Shown here in pieces: positions 8,973 through 20,265 of a stretch of 64,000 nt of DNA. Each line of letters starts with the position of its first letter. Within the stretch, counting starts at the first letter, position 1. Under the pieces are notes generated by a model. That model was given only the letters and a program-made list of their open reading frames with translations. It did not search any database and had not been told where the DNA came from. This DNA comes from Purshia tridentata (Eukaryota; Streptophyta; Magnoliopsida; Rosales; Rosaceae): NCBI GenBank assembly GCA_003254885.1, contig QANT01004768.1:1-64000 (forward strand), given 5' to 3'. The position numbers and the translations under genes were made by a program.

Positions 8973-11900
8973 GAAAAACCAGACGTGGGTCGCCTTCATT
9001 GAAAAATCGTTATTTTTTGCATTCTAAGTCTTCTCTCATTGGCTTTAATCCATGTAAGCCAAATGAATAATGATATTGAAAGGTTCCTTGTTCCCTCAAG
9101 GCTGCCCACTTTTGTCGTTGGAAACAACTCTTTAGGCTTTAATCTTTAGAGAGGGAGAGAGAGAGAGAGATGCCTTCACCATGATATGAAAGCATCCTAA
9201 AATTCCAAACATGGATTCACTAGAGAGCCAGAACCTAAATGAATCAAATAAGTTGGCTACATGACATAGTTAAGTTCTGATAATCAGTCAATGTCTATTA
9301 ATTAAAACACGAAAAAGTACAGAAGTGAAAAATAAACAGACAGAGTTTCTTAGAATCTTAAACTAATAATTAAAAGTGAATGATTCTCCATCAGTACTTT
9401 ATTAACAACATTTACATTTCCAGTTACACACAAGTCAGCTGCAAATTGAAATACTGAATTACCCAGGTTGCCAAAATGCCCCGTTATGAAAGATAGCAAG
9501 AACTGAGCTGCTTTATTTCTTATTTGTTTACTTTGACTTGACACAATTGCTTGGATGCTTTTCATAGAAGGAAACTTTGTACCCATTTGTGTTTTGTCGA
9601 TAAGTGTATGCATGAATTGGCATCATGGCATGGTTCAGTAGGCAAAATCCCTAATTAGCTTGTGAGTAATGATGCTTTTTTCTCTTTTTCATTTCCTTTT
9701 TTTCTGGAAAAGCAGTGTTACTAGCTATTTATAAATTTATAAGTATGTTCATGAACAAAAATCGAAAGAAATAAAATAAAATAAAAGAAGACACTGAGAA
9801 AAGAAGGAACGACACAATGGGGTAACCAACAATCTTCATAATGCCTAATAGGGGAGACAGGGGGGTCAATTATGTTGAGCACAGAGCCTACCAATATGAA
9901 TAATATGATGTATGCTTATGCACCAACTTTCTTTCCATTCTTGTTTATTCATTTATGATTTTACACACATTCTGTACAATTAAACAACAAAAACAAACTA
10001 TTATGGTGTAACGAATTTGACATAGAAGTATGGTTTTTGAGAGAAGTTGAAGCCACATATAGTTGTTCATGGTGGATCCATTCAGAAGATGTCTCTATAC
10101 ATGCAAAAGTATGAACTTACAACAATGCTGCTGAATTAATTAAATAAGGAATAATATCACTTCCAGTTGACATATATAAAATATAGTTTATTTACTACAT
10201 AAGGTAATCAATCATATATAAGACTTTTAATTTGGTTCATGCACAAGAATATTCCCCATGATCTTTTTTGAGATGCAGAGTCTTCAGAAACACAAACAAA
10301 CATTTGGGGCCAACGTCTGTGGCGTGGAAGACATCATCTTCTTGTTCCTGAGATGACTATTCTTGATATATCAAACATTATATTTCTTCTAAATTTTCGA
10401 AAAATTAATACCAGGGTTATTTATCAAAAAAAGAAAAAGAAAAAGGAAAAGCCAGAGGTTGGCAATGGCATAATTTATATATTTGAACTCCAGCACACAG
10501 CTGCACAACATGTTTATCATGTTTCCAAGGCCCTCTAGAGAGAGGTACATCCAACATGAACCAACCCAATTGGCACCTGGCTTTTGAAAATTTGAAACTA
10601 TTAGAGAATAATACATAGTTGTGGACTTGTATGTATGGTTTGAATATCACTGTATGTATATATGTGAGTCCACCTTTATAAATTTAATTTGTTTCTCTGA
10701 AAATTAATTTAAATATATGGATGATGGATGGGCCAATCGCCATCCCTGACATCATTGCATTGTTGGTGAAAGAAGTCAGGAACAAAGATCGAGTAGCTGG
10801 TGACAAAACTGACGTCCAGTTGGAGCATCTACTAGCAGCAACCTGCCATAACATATATATACCTCTGCATGCCAAACCAAACAAGTACTACTGCTGCATA
10901 ATTTATGTACCGTTAAGTTGTCAATACCACCTACCAACTTGGCTCATATTAAACCCAAAAAAGAAAAGAGTAAATATAAGCAAGTAAGCTTTTTAAGTTT
11001 TGATGCTGACAGAAGATGAAAGCAATTTGATTTTAATGGAGTCAAGTAGAGATTTAATATAACTCGTTTTGGTCCCAATTGTGGTGATGGAACTAATGTT
11101 GGGAAGGGCATGTTGGGAATCATTGGATGTGAGGATAAGAATGATGCATAATTGTCGTCTATACGACCATGGTCTCCAAAATTGATACTGATTTGTACTG
11201 AATGCACCTACAAACAAAAATGTGAAAGACAAGTCTACATAAACATACATAATATAATCATGACTTGAATGCCCGATGGTCTCTTCAGAATTAGCAACTT
11301 TAGGTACAAGTACAACTAGATATCCCAAGTTATGTCGCTCTCAACTGTCTCAATCCTAAGTATACCCAAGCTAAGGCCCTAAACTCAAGGCTTTAACCCA
11401 AACCAATTTGAGCATCTCTTGGGTGGGCTTCTTGATTAGTCTCAACGAGATTGAAGGTTGCCCATTATCAAACTTGGGCCAATTGGTTGGGTCAAGTTAA
11501 ATAGACTTTCTCCAATTGTATTACTATTCATGAAAGGCTCTCATAGATTTGCACATTTGGAAGTTGAGATGGTATAAGATTTCACTCTCTTGTTTGATAG
11601 TAACACATTAATGGGAATGTATTACTTTTTATAGAGAGACCCATGAGCGAAAATCTAAAACCTTAGTCCCCTCTAGATTTGATATTTTCATCACCTAGAA
11701 AAAATATTTGTTGCGAGTACTTATTACTAAATTATCCATATTATAAGTTGAAAAGATTGTTTTAAGCATAATAACTGAGGGTATTATCGCAAAAACAACT
11801 TTTGATTTTTATTTAAACTAAACACAAGAATGGTAAGTTTTTTAGAGTTAGTCTAAGCGGTGAGGATAAATGAGATATACGATTACAATTATGATAAGTC

Positions 11901-13487
11901 TATATTTTGATTTCCTCCCATATAAAAAAGAAGATTAACGTGGAAGTTTAGTTAAAGTATAGGCTATAGGACCAAAAGTTTGATCTAGCTTTTTCTTTTA
12001 TCTTATCATTATTACTTATAGTTTTGATGTAGATATACGGTAACCTTTACTTTACCTACATAGTGAGCCAACGAGCCGAATCCTTTCTTCCCGGAATTCA
12101 GAACGGCAACTATTAGTGACGTGGCAAAGTGGAGAGAAAGTATTCTTTAGTGGATCCCACACTCCCCATAAAGTGGACCCCAATCGTTGACATTGACAGA
12201 CAAAATCCTAGCCAGGGATGGAAAAGGCACAAACCATCACGAAAGGTAACTAATACGCTGCATGAGCAACCACTGGAACTCCATACAGCAACCAACCATG
12301 CACGTCCAATTTGCTTTTATAATTTCATTGAAACAACTCACAAATTTTTTTTGTTGGCCAAAAAAAATCACAAATTTTTATGTCTTTTATTTCTTTCTTC
12401 TGCTGACCATCAATTTTGCATTCTGTTTACCAAACGTGAGACTCTTGCTTCATCTATTTTGACGGTCAAATGGTGGAATGAGTCCTCTTTCTTTCTTTTT
12501 TTCATTGCATTTAAAACTTCAAAATGCAATAGTGATAAAATTTTAGGTTCCGTGGCAAATTTTTCACAAGTAACGTATAATAAAAATAATTTTTTTTAAT
12601 AGAATACTGTTAGCATTATCAAGTTTATGTACTAAATTTTATTTATTAAATTATGTGTATTATTTTATTCATTTATACTTAGGTCCTCTAGGACTTATAT
12701 ATATTTAACAAAATTCAAATATCGTAAAATGTTATTTTAAATAATAGTATTACTTTCAAAATTGGTCACATTTAAAATAATTAATGCACAATAGGTTTAA
12801 TTTCTAGCATGGACGAAAGCACAGCTAGTATTAACTAAAAAATAAATTACATTTATTAAACACTTCCAAACTACTTTGAAATATTGAATCATTCCCAAAT
12901 TTCAAATAGAATATTTTCAAATAGATTAACAAAATTTTAAACCTTTTACATATCTAAGTTTCGTAAGAAATATAGAAGAATTCCATTAAAAAAGAAAACA
13001 GAAAGACGTCCAATTTTATTCGAATTAGAAATCCCGTAGATACTAGAAAGGAGTAATGGCATGCAAAATGGGCCAGCACACTTGGAGTTACTGCGAAATG
13101 CCGACATGGCGTTAGCTGAATGGTGGTCCAAGTGTTCCATATAGAGTTGGTACGTAGGGGATAGAAACCGGAACGACATTTTAAGGGCCGCAAATAAACT
13201 AACTTGAACGGTCACAGCAACAAAATGCGGTCGCTTCTTTTTCTCTCCCATCAAAGCCGTAGCAACCCCGACTTCCACTCTCTCTCTCTCTCTTTTTCTT
13301 CCATCTTGGACTTTTTCTTTCTCTATCTCTATCTCTATCTCATCTATTACAGGGAAAACAAGAAACAGAGAAGAAAAAATATCCATCAATTCGATCCAAA
13401 ACCCAGTAACCGTATGAATGAAAAGAAACAAGTTGAAAGCAGCGCGCAGCTCTTTCTTGGCTTAATTTCATAGCCGCAGGGCCAATT
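8973..13487. other. Long intergenic stretch, no supported gene
   Basis: Several open frames exist (9350-9613 minus, 10721-10987 plus, 10944-11328 minus, 12129-12599 plus). None shows a domain I recognise, a credible start context or splice partners. A GA-repeat is at 9149-9169. The 13250-13350 part is CT-rich (runs of CTCTCT and CTATCT) and is probably the promoter or 5' leader of the following GT92 gene. Unannotated non-coding transcripts cannot be excluded. Confidence 0.5.
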
Positions 13488-15334
13488 ATGAATGTGCCGA
13501 AGGCTCGCAAGATTAAGAAATCGCCGCGCGACGTCGTTTCTTGGAGCAGGTTCTTCTGGTGTACCCTTTTCGTCGTCTTCAACTGTGTCTTCTTCTCCGG
13601 CTTCACCTTCTCTACTTTCCGCATCCTCTTCGGAGGTTATCATCTAATGTTTTAATTCAACTTAATTAATTTCTTTATTTTCTTTTCTATTTAGAAAAAC
13701 TTTTCATTTTTTTAATAATTTTTTTTTTTTTGTGTGTTTATGTGGCCTTACGTACAGAGAAGTCTCAACCAGCGCTGGTGCTAACATGGCAAGCTCCATT
13801 AAGCAAAGCCATCTCCGGCGAGTCTGCCAACACCATTTCAGTTCGAGAAGTGGTTATGTTTCCAGATCAAGCACTAGTTTTCCTAAATTACCCTCGAACG
13901 GCTCGCTTATTTACAAAAGAGGACCTGGACTGTGTTTACTTCTCAGTGAACGGTTCGTCCCATCCTCGGTTCAAGAAGGCACCGGTTGACGTGGATGGCG
14001 GAGACCCACGTAACCAGATAGTAAGGTGCCCGGTCCTGCCTCCACGTGGGTTGACGGTTTCGGTTAGCTTGAAAGAAGACGACGACGTTGCGGCGGTGCC
14101 CTTGTACAGCTGGGACTCGCTCGCCTACGAGGCACTGATCGATCGCGACAACACCACGATCGTGTTCGTGAAAGGTCTGGGCCTACGGCCCGGAAGAATT
14201 GCCGATGGATCGAGATTCGAGTGCGTGTACGGCTGGGATTTTAGTTCCACCAAGTTTCTGTTGAGATCCGACGTCGTTTCGATTGCCCAGGAGATCGTAC
14301 GGTGCAAAACCCCCCTGAGTGTGTTGAGGAGTAGTCTAAGCGGGGCCCACCATTCCGTGAAGGTCTCTGTACGTATGAAAGGCAGTAGCGGATTAATATT
14401 TGACACAGTAGCCCGGCCCGGAATCCGACTTGGACTTGGTGATCCGACCCAGCGGAAAGAGCACGGAATGTGTATGTGCTCCATGGTGCGAAATCAGGGT
14501 CGGTTCTTGAAGGAATGGGTCATGTACCACGCCCGAATCGGCGTGCAACGTTGGTTTATCTACGACAACAATAGCAATGACGTCACTGAAGTGGTGATTG
14601 AGTGGCTACAGAATGCAAATTACAATGTGAGCAGACATGTGTGGCCTTGGATCAAGACCCAAGAAGCAGGGTTCGCCCATTGTGCGTTACGGGCCCGCGA
14701 GACGTGCAAATGGGTCGGGTTCATTGACGTGGACGAGTTCTTTCACTTGCCTTCGGGCGTATTGCTACACACAGTGCTTAAAAACCAGTCCGAGCACAGG
14801 TACGTAGGCGAGATGAGAGTCTGGTGCTACAGTTTTGGGCCGTCGGGACTCAAACAAGTTCCGGCGCAAGGGGTGATGGCGGGTTACACGTGTCGTGTAG
14901 CCGCCCCGGAGAGACACAAGAGTATCGTAAGGCCCGAGGCCCTGAATTCGACATTGGTGAATGTGGTGCACCATTTTCATCTGAGAGATGGGTTTGAATT
15001 TGTGAATGTGGACAGGGGAGTGATGGTGATTAATCACTACAAGTACCAAGTGTGGGAGGTGTTCAAGGAGAAGTTTTATAGGAGAGTGGCTACATATGTG
15101 GCTGACTGGCAGGATGAACAAAATGTTGGGTCCAAGGATCGAGCACCAGGTTTGGGGACACGAGCAGTGGAACCACCAGATTGGTCACACAGATTTTGTG
15201 AGGTGAATGACACGGGGCTTAGAGATAGGGTATTGAACAATTTTGCTGATCCATACTCCAATCTTTTGCCATGGCAACACCAGGATCAACAGAGACAGGT
15301 TAGGAGGAGTAGAAAGCATAGAGCTTTTTTGTGA
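13488..15334 (+). CDS. Glycosyltransferase family 92 (DUF23) protein
   Basis: Two exons, 13488-13635 and 13758-15334, joined in phase 1, encode 574 residues, the usual length of plant GT92 proteins. The first exon gives MNVPKARKIKKSPRDVV, a basic cytosolic tail, then a hydrophobic segment (about residues 20-45, FFWCTLFVVFNCVFFSGF), the signal anchor of a type II Golgi protein. The GT92 domain starts near residue 285 (CMCSMVRNQGRFLKEWVMYH). It contains YDNNSND and the metal/nucleotide-sugar motif FIDVDEF (Asp373-Phe377), then RVWCYSFGPSG and HHFHLRDG. Relatives include galactan synthases (GALS), but this protein belongs to the broader unassigned plant GT92 group, so donor and acceptor are unknown. 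The intron donor GTTATC is weak. The second exon has clearly higher GC than its surroundings. The RING gene follows on the same strand 1.5 kb downstream. Confidence 0.92.
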
Positions 15335-16150
15335 TAATTTGCTTTTCTTTTTTCATCTCTTTTTTTTTTTGTTTTGGTCGCTTATTTTGTACATAGAATT
15401 AATGACACGATTTAGAGAGGAGGGTATATAGTAGTAGTACGTTGACATATTATGATTGCTGTATAGTATGGAGTGCGGTGACCGGCCATGTCCATCACCT
15501 CAATATATGGCTAGTGGTTTCAAGTGCATGTAAATGTGATCGAGTAGCACATCTGGTTAACAGCACACTTTCTTTTTCTTTTTAATCTTTGGAAAAAATA
15601 TATATATTCTTCAATTTCCTGATTTAAATCTTTTTTACCCTTTTTTGTGCTTTTGGAGTTTTTTTTTTTTTTGGGTCAGATATTTATATTTCAAAGTTTG
15701 ACTTTATGAGTTATAAATTGGAAAAGGGCCGAGAGAGTTAGCAATATATATTAACTAACAAATCATAACTTTCTTTTTCTTTTTAATCTTTGGAAAAAAT
15801 ATAGTGGGAGTTGTGGAACATATATATTCTTCAATTTCCTGATTTAAATCTTTTTTACCCTTTTTTGTGCTTTTGGAGTTTTTTTTTTTTTTGGGTCAGA
15901 TATTTATATTTCAAAGTTTGACTTTATGAGTTATAAATTGGAAAAGGGCCGGGAGAGTTAGCAATATATATTAACTAACAAATCATACTTCATGGAATTG
16001 CTCATTTTATTTGCATCCCAATCTTCTAGAGGATGTAGACAATACAACAATTAATAAGAACGTATAATTATGTTAAAATATAAAATATTTGTTGATATCG
16101 TTAAAATATACTTTTAATTGTATTTTTGTTCATTGGAATTATAATTTCAA

Positions 16151-16190
<40 letters not shown>

Positions 16191-16869
16191 NATGTAGAGG
16201 AGTTTTAATTTAAGACCTCTCCAAATAAAATACTAGTAAATCGATGGTTAGATATTTTACTTCTAGTGTTCATAATTTGTGAAATTACAAATCAAATACA
16301 TATATAGAGTTTGGTTAATATGAGAGATAACACATCCAAAGATCCCAAAATGTTTGTCTTTCATATTTTATCTTTTACATATATATGACCATTATAAAAA
16401 AAATTATAATTCAATTGTGTATTTTGAATTCACAAATCATAAATATGATCATATAATGGTGATAATGTGAAATAATAGTAATCATAAATATTACCATTAT
16501 CATCGATGGATGACATGTGTCAACCAAGTGAAATAATGTGACACATATCACTCATCATAAATAGGAATGATCATCACTACTTTTTTGAAGTGAGAAAAAA
16601 TGAACTTAAGTCGGGAATTATTATCACCATTACTTACGTAAGATCAATGGTGATAGATGGGGGCACAAGAAATGTTAGTAGTCTGACCACACATACGGAA
16701 TGGCTACTTCTGTAAAAACCCGCAATTATAGCCGTTGAAATTCCAAAACAGGATATGATTCAAAAAATATGACCGTTAAACAGAATACCATCCCTAAAGA
16801 CTTCTCTGCCTTTTTTTTCTCTGCAGAGAAGACCAAATATTCCCTTTCGTCCATCCAAAACAACGAAAA
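15335..16869. other. Intergenic region between GT92 and RING genes
   Basis: It holds the 3' flank of the GT92 gene, the tandem duplication at 15568-15988, a long T-run at 16151-16190 ending next to an ambiguous base, and AT-rich sequence with repeated ATCATAAATA/ATTATCACCAT words between 16430 and 16660. The RING gene promoter presumably lies at 16660-16869. No gene was seen. Confidence 0.6.
15568..15988. repeat. Young tandem duplication, 2 x about 200-220 bp
   Basis: Both copies contain CTTTCTTTTTCTTTTTAATC, the T-run followed by GGGTCAGATATTTATATTTC, and GCAATATATATTAACTAACA. Copy 2 carries an extra 18-bp block (GTGGGAGTTGTGGAACAT) absent from copy 1. Otherwise they differ at only a few positions. 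It lies in the 3' flank of the GT92 gene. Confidence 0.95.
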
Positions 16870-18718
16870 ATGGCGAGGGAAGAAGAGCCAAAACAGAGTC
16901 CAAGGGACCTCAGAAACCAACCGAGGGGGTCCGACCCAGATCAAGTGGGAAATGGGTCAACTGGTGACACTCTATTCAGCCCCAGATTCAAATCCGTGGC
17001 TGCCATGGCCGGTTGGGACGAAGAGTCTCTTCTAATCGCGAGCCTTGTGGTCGATGACACCCCTGAGCGAGAGTTTAAGCACAAGAAACGCTCTGATTCG
17101 CACTTCAAAACCCCACCCACCAATTCATCAAGAAGGTATAAATATAATCTGTTGGGAAATTAAATAAAAAGTTATAATCTTTGATTTTAGTTTCTTGGTT
17201 TTTAATAGCTTTTCGAATGTGTTTCAGAAAGCGCCGAGCTCAGAGAAGGAGCCCAGTCTCAATCCCTATAGCTGTTCTTGACCTCGATGACGAAGAATCT
17301 ACAAAAGAAGGTACTAATGTTCTCGCATCTATTGGGTTATGGTAAAATTGTGCCCTTTAATTAGGATTTTGCTCTTTTTTTTTCCCCCTAAATTTGTGCA
17401 TAACCCTAAACCGTCCATTCCTTCTCTTTTTATTTTGGGTATTTTTTGGTGCACAGAGAGTGGGAAAGAGAAGGCCGAACTGCAGACTGCTGTGAATAAA
17501 GAAAAGAAAACAGGAGGAGATAAAATAACTGAGAGCTATGGTGTTTGTTCCTCAAATTCGAATCTTCCTTGCCTGGATAAGCTTAGGGATGAGCTTTCTT
17601 GCGCTGTAAGAACCTTCTGATCTGTATGCCTTTAGCAGATTTGACTTTGATGTATTAAAAATCAAATGGGTTTCTTTTATTTCTTCTAGTATGATGGATA
17701 TGATGTACTTGACAGATATGCTTGGATATTTGCTTTGAACCCAGTACTACTCCTTGCGGACACAGGTAAACTTTAAATGAACTAAGCAAAGCCTAAAATT
17801 TGCAATTTTTTTAAAGATCTTATTGCCATTTGATGACTCTAATGGAGGCTTGAATCATATGCTTTGAATTACTTGTTGGTGCTTGAACACACTTTATTAG
17901 CAATTATTTTACCCCATTCATTCCTTTGATTGTAGTTTCTGTAAGAAATGCTTGCGATCTGCTGCGGACAAATGTGGGAAGAGGTGCCCCAAGTGCAGGC
18001 AGCTAATTGGGTACGTTTCATCTATAATTTCAAGCTAAATTAGTTAATGGGCTAATGATCAAAATGGGGGCTGACATTTCCAGCTAATTAGTACTGTAAT
18101 GTACTTTTGGGCTTTATCTCTATCTTGCTTGACATTTGCAGTAATGGAAGATCCTGCACCGTCAACACAGTTCTTTGGAACACAATACAGCTTCTGTTTC
18201 CACAAGAAGTTGAAGTAAGGAAAGCTGCTGGAGCCTTGAATAATCGAGAAGCTGAGCTTCAAATCCCTGAAAATAAGTTCTACGGTGATTCAAGGAATCA
18301 AAGTAGACAGGCAGCAGGGATATCAAGCAGAGATATGACTGTGAGGAGAAGACGGTTACTATTAAGCCAAGATGAGGATGAATCGGATGATGTTGCATTG
18401 CCACTAGCTATAAGGTTGCAGATCAGAGAAGCTGAGCGTCATCAAAACCCAGAACAAGGCGCTTATAGTAATACAAGGCTTTGGACTTTAAGGGCATCAA
18501 GAAGAGATATGAATTTGAGGAGTAGTACTAGAAGTAGAAGGGTGCCAAGCCAAGATGGGGATGCTGCATTAGCTCTAAGGTTGCAAAGAGAGGAGTTTAT
18601 GGAGGCCTTTAGGGTAACCGATGATCAATCTAGTAGCTCTCTTTCCTCAGCTAGAGCAAACCTGAGAGCCATGACATCTAGAGCCATTAACCATCGTGTT
18701 ACAACACGGCATATGTAG
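16870..18718 (+). CDS. C3HC4 RING-finger protein, probable E3 ubiquitin ligase
   Basis: Six exons read in phase: 16870-17135, 17228-17310, 17457-17605, 17716-17765, 17936-18010 and 18142-18718, giving 399 residues. The RING lies at about 165-203 with all eight ligands: Cys165-x2-Cys168, Cys180, His182, Cys185-x2-Cys188, Cys200-x2-Cys203 (PCGHSFCKKC, CPKCR). It is encoded across exons 3-5. The N-terminal 160 residues are polar and look disordered. After the RING, LIGNGRSCTVNTVLWNTIQLLFP is the helix that often follows RINGs of the RAD18/TRAF-like class. The C-terminus is Arg/Ser-rich with two related segments (SRRDM...RRRL/SRRVPSQD...ALALRLQ) and short acidic stretches. RING proteins usually transfer ubiquitin from an E2; the substrate is unknown. 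A GT92 gene lies upstream on the same strand; in Arabidopsis a related RING is, as I recall, annotated as fused to such a domain (At3g27330). Confidence 0.9.
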
Positions 18719-20265
18719 TATAGTTTTCTCTTTCATTGGTATCCTTTTTCCTTAAATTGATTGCATGTATCTCTCAATCCTATTGAGTGTTACTGCAATG
18801 TTGTTGCATTACATGTTCTTGTTTCCTAAACTTTTATTGACAAAGAACAATTGTAAACAAATATAATAGCCTTTTCTTGTTCCAATGCTTGAGAAATTTA
18901 GAATCTATTGTACTGGATTAAGCAGTTCAGGCCCTATATGCTGTTTTTGGTTCTACGTTTGATAATGACTCTTGAACAGTTTGACTTTGTCACCAGCGCT
19001 TTTCCTCATCTGGTTACCTTGGACTAACTTCATCAAATGAACAAAAAGTTTGAATCAGACTGCTCCTGGGTAGTCTGGACTAATCACAAACAGCCACTCT
19101 CCTAATGCCATTTGTTCTGCTTGCAGATTGGTTTAAGAAGATTTTAGGAGCTGTCATTGGCCTTGATTTTGCTGGCTAATAGGCTATGACCCAATAGTGC
19201 TATATAGCCAACAGTGTGAGACAAGGCTCAGCCATTTGGAAATGGCAACCAGAATATCATTTGTTACTTCAGCCTCATTTTGCCTGGTATTTGCAATGAT
19301 TGTGGCAGTGGGTATGTCCGACTCTTGGCAGTCACGAGTGGACTTTAATTCAATTGCACAAAGTCCATTTGCTCTGCTGCTGGGTTTTCTTTGCTCATCA
19401 CAACATCATTGTATGCTTCATTAGCATTCATTTTACCAATCTGCCTTTCTTTCTTTTACTAGTTCTTTGGCATTGTTACCGTTTTGTTGGACTTATTTTA
19501 TTTGTTTCTTATGTGTATGAAACGGGGAGCTGTTGGGTCCATAGAACAAAATCGCATGTTTGCTAGGTTGCCTCATAATTTATCCTTTTATAGTTCCAAT
19601 TGTGTTTGGATGTAGTTTCCACTTTCCACTTGCCATATTGAAATAAATAAATTGCGCTCACTTTGTTTGGTTTCTCTCAAATTTTAGAAAAAAAAGGACC
19701 CTATTTCTTTTGTTCGTTTTCAGAAAATTTTCACAAAGCAATTCATTGGAATCATCAAAATCAACCAAATTGATTCAGATAACTGATAAAATCGGCATAC
19801 AACTGATAAAATGACAACAAAATCAAAACCGTAAAAAATATGACTTCATGGCTACTTTTGAATGTTAATTCCCAATCTTTGTTTACCTCTATGAACACGA
19901 TACACAAATCAAGTCAACCCAAGCAAGGCATACTCTTCTTCATTAGATCTCCAAATTTGCCTCATACAACTCTCAATGGTGTCAAGAAATAATAACAAAA
20001 TTCCAAAAACCATCCCTGCGACCTGAAAAGAGGGCCCATCTTATAAATGTCGCAACAAAAAATTTTCATTCCATATTACATGTTGCACCACTGAACAAGG
20101 TCGCTTGTTTGTATGACAATTCTGATTGCAAAACTGTGGTTACTGGAGTCATATCCACAACACATCTCACCCTCGTAGACAACTTGCATGTACTCGTAAC
20201 CTGTGTTTGTACAAGGGGCCTTACCGAAGATTTGGCAACATAAATTGTATGTGTTTCTGGGGATG
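18719..20265. other. Convergent 3' region between RING and PGAP1-like genes
   Basis: It contains the 3' untranslated parts of two genes ending towards each other. Open frames near 19197-19566 (plus) and 20076-20297 (minus) show no domain. The latter overlaps the end of the PGAP1-like gene in another frame and is treated as 3' UTR. Nothing else was recognised. Confidence 0.6.

Noticed and set aside
9350-9613. Minus-strand frame resembling a helical-repeat fragment (QIRNKAAQFLLSF)
   Set aside because: The resemblance is faint and there are no flanking exons; it could be a decayed exon but cannot be supported.
10721-10987. Overlapping frames on both strands
   Set aside because: Neither matches a known family; likely chance frames in non-coding DNA.
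10944-11328. Two overlapping minus-strand frames
   Set aside because: Different frames overlap, no domain is seen and the start context is poor.
12129-12599. Plus-strand frame of 156 codons
   Set aside because: The second half is Phe/Lys low complexity from AT-rich DNA; no homology recognised.
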